Positions 57,275 through 64,000 of a stretch of 64,000 nucleotides of DNA are shown here, piece by piece. Position numbers and translations under genes: made by a program. Origin of the DNA: Marasmius tenuissimus (taxonomy: Eukaryota; Basidiomycota; Agaricomycetes; Agaricales; Marasmiaceae); assembly GCA_029532415.1 (NCBI GenBank), contig JAQOTA010000047.1:3410001-3474000 (forward strand). Direction: 5' to 3'. Every line of letters begins with the position of its first letter. Positions within the stretch are counted from its first letter, which is position 1. Below the pieces are notes generated by a model. That model ran no database searches. It worked only from the letters and a program-made list of their open reading frames with translations, and was not told the DNA's origin.

Positions 57275-58970
57275 TCAATGCATTTCTGCCCATTCTGACT
57301 GCCAACTGCTTTCAACATCGCCCTCGCCTGGCGTTCCATCAACAATACCTCTCAAACTAGTAGGATAAACTCCCTCAAGTGAGTCGGCATCTCCCTCGAA
57401 ACGAGCCTCGCTCACTGGCTCGTAATCCTCCCTTTTTAGTGCCAAAGTCATTCGAATATGTAAGATGACATGACTCGTGAGAATCGAATGCAAGACCCTT
57501 TCGAAGCTATCCAGATCTCTTGAGATCTACCAACAGGAGTTGTACCGTCAACTAAGCTCACCTTGATAGAACATGAACGAGGTCTCTCTAAAAAAGGCAA
57601 TTGTCATCAGTCTGCTCGCCATAACTGACTTAGCTCGAGGTGAGGGGAGGTCTCACCGGTAGGATCAGAATCACGATCACGTTGACTACGGATACAACTG
57701 AGACCAAGAGGGGGAGGCGGAACACATCAAATAAGATCGCGAGCACGTCCAACGTGATGGTAACGCACGCGACGTCAAGGCATAGTAAACTACTCCTGTC
57801 AAAGATCAGGCTTCAGTGGTCCCGAAGTTTGAGGTTTGAAGCGTAGCATTGAACGCACCGTCCCGGTAAATCACTTTCAAGAGCTCGGTTTTTCCCCCGT
57901 GGCGAACTAATTAGAGTAGAAATATGACCATCACCTGGTGCGTCCTGTCGGGAATGAAGCTGGGCTCACAAGCTTTGATCCCGGGAAGGAGCATCACGAC
58001 GAATGTTCCTATTTTCCAGCCCGCTGAGGTCAGGACTGGACAGAATGCAAAGAAAGATAGCGGATTTACACCTACCCGTATCATAAATCATCATCATCAG
58101 CCAACTAATGAACAGAAGATGGTTTCCACTAATAACAAAGCAGCCCCGGTCACCATTCAGACCAGCAGGTGGGGGTCCAACTAGGGCCCGATGAGTACCG
58201 ACGTCAATAGAAATGTAACCTTGATCACTCACACTCGAACCCGTTGAGAAACTTCCCAAAAAATATATACGCCGGTATCCAGCAGGAAAGAAAAAATGTT
58301 ATGAGTATGGGGTTAAAGTTTTTCCTGCCCCACCAAATTGCCCGGAGTCGAAATGCAAGAGCAACTGGTGAGTTCTTTCAGTCGAATTTGGCAAGCATTT
58401 TTGAGGGCGCTGACTCTTACTTTCGGAGAGTACGATTCCTGTGATTGAGCTCCCTGAAGTGGCCTGATATGAGCCTCTACCCCCAGAGAATACTAAAAAC
58501 GTACATCCGCTTATCAGTACTGTTATTCGACATGATTGAGGGTCATTCGTGTGAAAAACCTGATCATAGTCTGGTACGATCGCAGATATAAGTACGAGAT
58601 TGATCACTAGTAGTCTGAGGTACTCACAATGATATCGCAAAATTGTTATGTCGAAGAGGGGGAGATAGCGCTGGACAACGTAGAGTATTTGAAGGGTCGG
58701 CAGAGAGGACGGATGTCGCCAGATGTAATCCAACTCGAAGTGAAAATGGACTAGCCAATCGTATAGAAATAATGCCGAGGCCGAAGCTAGTAATCGAACC
58801 GATTAAGAATTGGGATGGCGAGGTTAAAGGGGTCATTACCGTCAAAATACTAAAGCACTATGATCAGAAAAGAATATTTGACTGTTGGCATTCTGAGAGG
58901 TCCTACTCACTGAGGCGACCCGTTGGTGTTTGAAACTCAACAGGAATCCGGCAGCAGCCGCCTCTGTCAT
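57275..58970 (-). CDS. DUF6533-type membrane protein, copy A
   Basis: The first exon is MTEAAAAGFLLSFKHQRVAS (58970). Then ASASALFLYDWLVHFHFELD then YIWRHPSSLPTLQILYVVQR, the DUF6533 signature; DYDQVFHTNDPQSCRITVLI; SSITGIVLSE joined to IALAFRLRAIWWGRKNF; FFLSCWIPAYIFFGKFLNG; VGPPPAGLNGDRGCFVISGN then HLLFISWLMMMIYDT; IGTFVVMLLPGIKA; LLKVIYRDG; VVYYALTS; LVSVVNVIVILILP; and a hydrophilic C-terminus (MHSILTSHVILHIRMTLALK) ending at TGA 57275-57277. It resembles receptor-like multi-pass proteins; function unknown. The acceptor of intron 1 is missing where copy B has TTTAG (copy A has TTTAA), and no other acceptor keeps the frame. The gene may be damaged there. Confidence 0.7.
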
Positions 58971-59814
58971 GAATGAGAAGCGAGTATGACGAAATTTAGG
59001 AGTTGAATTGGACGATGCAAGTCGGAGGTCAGTACCGCTTCTGCACGGAAAGCAGTTTGCATCTTTATATACGAATAAAACGGGAATGAAGGTCATTAGA
59101 TTATTGACGCTGCGTCAGTTTTCACAGTATCGGTCTTGACTCTTGATGTGATTCGAGAGCAGGACGTCTTGTTGATTTGATGTATCAGCTCTGGAACCCG
59201 ACGAACAGGAACGCACCAAGTATGCTATAGATCAAATCTTGTTGTGGGCTTGATCCTGTAGGCGTCCGTTCGACGTATTGAATTAGTTCACTGGGGAGAT
59301 CCTTTGCCTTCTGTGTGCCACAATACACTTTTTTAAGGAACCTCCCCAGCGACCATACATAGAGAATGACGCATCTGTCGAGGAAGTACATAGTTTCAAT
59401 GTGTCAGAGCGGGGTCCGCCCGTAAAGGAAGGACATGTGACCGTGATTCTACCGCGTCCAAGCCGAGCTATGCGCTCGCCTCCCTCATTATCATCATTAC
59501 GTGGCGATACCAATTGATGATAGTGCGGGGGATACGCTGGCATTATATCTCTACTCATTCCGATCCTTCCAAGGCAATATTCTCCGTCTCCTAGCGCCGG
59601 TATGTCTCGGAAACGCGAATATATGCCTGAGTCTTCCCAATACCTAAGTAAAACACTTGTGTTGGTATTTCCCATCAATCGTCAGACCTAAATGGGAATA
59701 TTTTAGAACTCGTAATGTCAATCGCTAGTCCAAGGTAGTAGTACATAGGCAGTAGTAAATATATATCAGTAAGGCATTTGACAAGTCCGTTGTGTTCGCA
59801 ACCAATTTCGCTTG
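58971..59814. other. Intergenic between DUF6533 copies
   Basis: No supported gene; the minus-strand open frame 59283-59678 has no recognised content. Confidence 0.4.
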
Positions 59815-61453
59815 CTAAACCCTCCTCTCAATACACGCATTGCATGATCTCAAGGAGTCGTCGTCCCTCCAATGGGTATCAGTGAGAACCTTTGGAACCT
59901 TCTTCCTTTCAGCCGCCACGGTCATTCGAATATGTAAGATCGCATGACTGGTAAAAATCGAATGTAGGACCCTTTCCAAGCTGTTGAGAGATGCAATCAC
60001 CTGAGAACTGCTCACAGAAGTTTGACCATCATTAATGGGACTCACCTTGAGAGTACATGGACGAGATCCCTCTGATAGAATTGAATATACTTATTCGGAC
60101 ATGAGACACTCTAAGAACTTACTGGTACGATCAAAATCACGATCACGTTGATCAAAGATGCGACTGGGAGCGAGAGAAAATCAGAAATTCGGATTCGAGG
60201 AATAATTTGAGACGTGAAGCGTGGGAGAAAGCCTCACGCGATGTTAAAGCGTAGTAAACCACTCCTGCAGGTCAAAATTTAGCTATGAAGAGAAATCGAC
60301 GTAGAGCCGACCGCGCGGCAACGTACCATCCTGGTAGATGACCCTTAGAAGCTCGGATCTTCCCCCATGGCGATCTGATCGAGAGTAAGAAAATGATCGT
60401 CATCATTAACGGGACCTACTGTGGCAATTCACTTACATGCTTTTATCCCAGGTATGAGCATCATAACAAATGTTCCTATCCAACAATCCATATCCAGGGC
60501 TCTAACCAAACGCAGAGGTGTGAAACTCACCCGTATCGTATACCATCATCAAAAGCCAGCTGATGAACAAAAGATGGTTCCCGCCTATCACGAAGCAGCC
60601 TCGGTTATTATTCAAACCAGGGGGTGGGGGTCCAACTGAGGTCGTGAGTAGTAAGTAAGGCAGAATATACGGCCGGACCTCAGCGACGTACACCTATACC
60701 CATCGAGAAATTTTCCGAAAAATATGTACGCTGGTACCCAGCACAGAAGGAAGAACACAACTAGCACGGCAGTAAAGTTCTTCCGACCCCACCAAACTGC
60801 TCGGAGCCGGAATCCCAGAGCAACTAGAAAGAGATTGAGCGAAGACTTCGCCGACGAGTGAGCCTGGATCCTTACTTTCTGATATCACTATTCCCGTTAT
60901 CGAACTCCCTGAACACCTCATGAACTCTCGAAAATACCCGAAAGCTGAACGAAACTTACATCCACTGAGTAGAATTGTCGTCCGACATGATTCGGGATCA
61001 GTCGTATTGAAGACTTGATTGTAGACTAAAAAGGGTTTGAACCACCTCACGTGAGTAAGAGCGCCAAAGATAACCAAGTTTGTGTAAGTCTCTTACAAAG
61101 GTATCGCAATAATGCTATGTCAAGGAATGGTAGGTACCGCTGGACGACATAGAGTATCTGAAGTGTCGGAGGAGAGGACGGGCCTTGCCACATGTAGTTT
61201 AGCTCGAGATGGAAGTGGACCGCCCAGTCATAGAGGAAGAGGGCGGATGCTGAAGCTGATAGAATGAAAGTCAAAACCACAACCTAAACCGCGGAGTGAA
61301 AGATATTATTACCGTCAAAATACTACAGGGTTACACAAAAGCATCAATCAGCTCAGGATAGAAATTTCGCGTGTTCTGACGGGCGGTACTCACAGAGGCG
61401 ACCCGCAGGTGAGTGACAGACGATAAGAAATTGGCGAAGGCGACTTCTGACAT
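59815..61453 (-). CDS. DUF6533-type membrane protein, copy B
   Basis: The first exon is MSEVAFANFLSSVTHLRVAS (61453). Exon 2 gives VVVLTFILSASASALFLYDW then AVHFHLELNYMWQGPSSPPT and LQILYVVQRYLPFLDIALLR. Then VYNQVFNTTDPESCRTTILL, SSITGIVISE + IALGFRLRAVWWGRKNF, VVFFLLCWVPAYIFFGKFLD, VGPPPPGLNNNRGCFVIGGN then HLLFISWLLMMVYDTG, IGTFVMMLIPGIKA, GGRSELLRVIYQDG, VVYYALTS, LASLINVIVILIVP, RDLVHVLSR and VIASLNSLERVLHSIFTSHA.., stop TAG 59815-59817. Introns match copy A in position and phase, and all junctions work. The DUF6533 motif (YDW..HF..EL.Y.W) lies in the second helix. Function unknown. Confidence 0.8.
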
Positions 61454-61904
61454 TGAGAACAGATAAGACCAGCTGTAAGATAGAAGACGAGGAGACCTTG
61501 CAAGAGGTTGTCGTGAGGTTGGTACGGGTCCCGCCGTAAAAGACAAAGTTCAACGACGAATGGATACTTATACTAGTCGATCAAAGGCGGATTCCTGTGA
61601 ACATAGAGTCAGTATTGTGTCAATCATTGGTGGGTTGGGGGTAACTGAATGTCGGCAAATGAAGAGGAAAGCTCATTTGATAGAACCTTGATACATCGTT
61701 CTTTCAGCGATGATATATCAAAAACGAGGGAAGCTCGAATGGGAAGTCAATACAAAGCCTTGGGAGGGAGGGGAGATTGAATGGCACTGATTATAATTGT
61801 TCAAACTCCGAAGAACCCACGGTGTCATTCAAACCCGCGACCTTCGATGAACGCTGTATAGCTATGATGATACTTTACATGCAGGTTTGATTGTGTCAGG
61901 CTCC
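61454..61904. other. Intergenic
   Basis: 451 bp between the DUF6533 copy B promoter and the 3' end of the epoxide hydrolase; nothing seen. Confidence 0.5.
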
Positions 61905-63181
61905 CTAGAAGGTACCCAACCACTCCAAAAGCATCGTATTGAGTTCATGAGGGATGCGAAACAACACCCAATGATCCACCTCTACGCGCTTCACGGTTGC
62001 ATTTTTGCAATGTTTGGCTATCGGGCTTTCGTCATGACCCATCGCGACACTGAAATGCTTTTCGCAAGCAATAACATCCTTGAGAGCATCAAGGAAGAAA
62101 ACCGGCTTGTCGATATCAGCTTTTCCCTCGAGTACTATCACAGAATGGGGTGAGTACCAGTGTGTTCAGAGTCGAATGAGAACTGCACATACATTTGTCG
62201 TCCTCGGGAGCGATACCCGAGGCATAAGCGCGATAATAAGTCATCGGTGCTTCGAGCCCGTTTTTCAAGAGATGCTCCGACATCAGACGCTTATCCTATA
62301 CGAGAACGGTTGAATGAAGAGCCATTCGCTCGGGGAAACAACGCGTACCTCTTCTGATAATTGACGTGGGGGTGGAATAGTCACTTTGGATTCGAGGACT
62401 GTCCTGAAGCTTACGTCGGCTTTTGCAGGGTCAAGGTGTTCCACAGGGTCCGCCCAAACGGCGTTGAAGAAGTTTTCGAACTGTATGGAATGGTTGTCGG
62501 TTGATCAATATGACCCGGCTTTCGAGAATCGAAACCACGTACGTTATCCATACATAACTTGGGGGCATCGGGAGCCGTCAAGAAGTTCCAGTAGCCCAGG
62601 ACCTCGAAACCCAACATCTCTTTCGTCTTTTTATTGGAGGCTTCGAGATTGAAGTTCGGATTCGGCGGGAGGTAGCCAACGGTCACGAAGCCAACAGCAA
62701 TCGTTCTCTCTGGTCGGAAGTTGGCAAAGCGAGCTGCGACAAATGAGCCCCTGTTATCGTGGGTAGATGAGTCTTGGCGTCAAGAAAACGATGGGTGCAG
62801 ACGTACCAATCATGGCCAATCACGACAACCTGGTTTATCCCTTCAGCGTCGAGAATCTCCGCTAAATCTGTCGACATCAGGCTCTGGCGATAAGCTGCAG
62901 GGTCGGTAGGCTTGGAGGTCTCTCCATATCCCAACATCTGGGGTACGACGACGCCATATCCGCGCGCTTTGAAGAAAGTCACCTGAGATTGAGGTTAGTA
63001 TTGACGGGAGAAAATGATCGTGCAGGAAGACACTTACCTGATGCCTCCAATCGGTATCTGCGTTCGGGAAGCCATGGAGGAAGAGGATCGTTCGAGCTTG
63101 ACTATCCTTCGGAGGTGAGGAATAGTAGCGATAAGTGAATCCACGAGAAACTTTGAAGGTCTTGTAGAGTGATGGATCCAT
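61905..63181 (-). CDS. Soluble epoxide hydrolase (alpha/beta hydrolase)
   Basis: Converts epoxides to vicinal diols via an Asp-ester intermediate. Exons: 63181-63038 (MDPSLYKTFKVSRGFTYRYY.. LHGFPNADTDWRHQ), 62982-62807, then an exon ending 62543, 62480-62415, 62295-62193 and 62134-61905. Motifs: HGFP oxyanion hole; GYGETSKPTD; nucleophile Asp in VIGHDW|GSFVAARFA (split by an intron); GYLPPNPNFNLEA and ..EMLGFEVLGYWNF, the cap region; APMTYYRAYASGIAPEDD; and a C-terminal DHWV with the catalytic His. The fungal enzymes are usually 320-340 residues, as here. The start ATG follows a TATA box at 63214-63220. No frame break. The substrate is not predictable; detoxification or oxylipin metabolism is possible. 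Confidence 0.9.
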
Positions 63182-63213
63182 GGGTGTTTGGAGATAGCGT
63201 CCGGTGGGGGCTT

Positions 63214-63220
63214 CCTTATA
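63214..63220 (-). promoter_or_regulatory. TATA box of epoxide hydrolase gene
   Basis: TATAAGG on the minus strand, about 35 bp upstream of the start codon; a short leader is implied. Confidence 0.5.
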
Positions 63221-64000
63221 TGCAAGGCATTACACGTCATCGGAGCCGAAGTTTTACGTTCTCGAGAAACTAGAAGGGTCATCGACTATGTGCACAACAT
63301 TCTGGGGGCCTGAATATGAGAGCTAAGAGAACACGCTCAGTAATAAGTGTCGGCTAAAGAGGAAGCGCGTACCCGAGCGGACCGCTTACATAGAATGCTC
63401 GTGAAAATGGAACAGTCAGCTGAGACTTCTGTTAGAAGCTCTGTCGTGGTAAGTAGCTCCAACGAGTATCGACCGAAATCCGAGTCGGTAGCCTGGAACT
63501 ATTTACCGAGTCATCAGGTGTGTTTTCAGTCCCTGACAGTTTACCGGTAAAGGCGAATCGGACTCGATGATTCGATTTTGGGAGAATCGTGCCGAATGAC
63601 GATCATGTGACGAGGTTGATGGGGAAAATGAGCAATAGACAACAGCGATCGGCTTCCATCCGTTTATGTCAAAGACCGGCGGGAAACAAGCTGTTCTTCA
63701 ATTTCTGTGGGTAGCAAGGGGCACCAAGCCAAGGGGAAAACTGATAAATGACGAGCAGATGAAAAACCGCCCTGTCGGTGAGGAAGGTCTAGCAATTTAT
63801 CTAGAACCATCAGTATTCAGTCGGACTTTGACGTGGTGAGCGCAAATGACTCACCGCGAGCTGCCAAGGGTTAGTGGACATCGTGGAAGAAGGCTGAGTT
63901 CAAGAATCAATCAGCTGTTCAAGCTCCGTCCAACTCCGAAGGCAAACACGTGGGGGCTATGCGTGGGAGAACAAGGATGAAGTAGATTTCCGGCATACTG
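63221..64000. other. Intergenic to window end
   Basis: No supported gene or repeat. Confidence 0.45.

Noticed and set aside
1..64000. CRISPR arrays, operons or bacterial ribosome-binding sites
   Set aside because: None present; spliced genes and basidiomycete families show this is fungal nuclear DNA.

Overview
The window is nuclear DNA of a basidiomycete fungus, most likely an agaricomycete. Almost every recognisable gene is cut by several 48-120 bp GT-AG introns. The gene set is typical of the group: an eight-cysteine hydrophobin, a small secreted protein ending CCRNDGN, basidiomycete-type multi-pass membrane proteins, DUF6533-type proteins and a Plavaka transposase. Exon models were assembled by hand from splice consensus and reading-frame continuity. 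Single-copy genes are firmest; first exons and short introns are least certain.

Layout. (1) 1-6.2 kb: a small secreted protein and a KRE2/KTR (GT15) Golgi mannosyltransferase. (2) 6.2-15.95 kb: one decayed Plavaka-type DNA transposon with 35-bp terminal inverted repeats. It carries a transposase on the minus strand and two further genes on the plus strand, which diverge from a 337-bp palindrome. All three genes contain in-frame stops explained by C-to-T (or G-to-A) changes. (3) 17-22.3 kb: ordinary genes - a bestrophin, a tRNA-Lys(UUU) with a 9-nt intron, a GATA zinc-finger factor and a class I hydrophobin. (4) 22.3-33.7 kb: gene-poor, with a decayed GH76-like membrane-anchored gene, a small intron-rich gene of possible beta-trefoil type, and non-coding repeats that include a hairpin with covarying stems. 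(5) 33.8-54.5 kb: five paralogous seven-helix membrane-protein genes, one on plus and four on minus, interrupted by an HMG-box relic, an unidentified two-exon gene and two nested MITEs. (6) 56.7-61.5 kb: a TA-flanked MITE and two DUF6533 paralogues. (7) 61.9-63.2 kb: a complete epoxide hydrolase.

There is no single pathway here. The GT15 enzyme, hydrophobin, secreted protein and bestrophin are housekeeping or cell-surface genes. The right half is a fast-evolving region of local gene duplication and non-autonomous transposons. The most unusual signals are the palindromic divergent promoter inside the Plavaka element, the three-copy covarying hairpin, and the MITE nested in a MITE with an exact target duplication.
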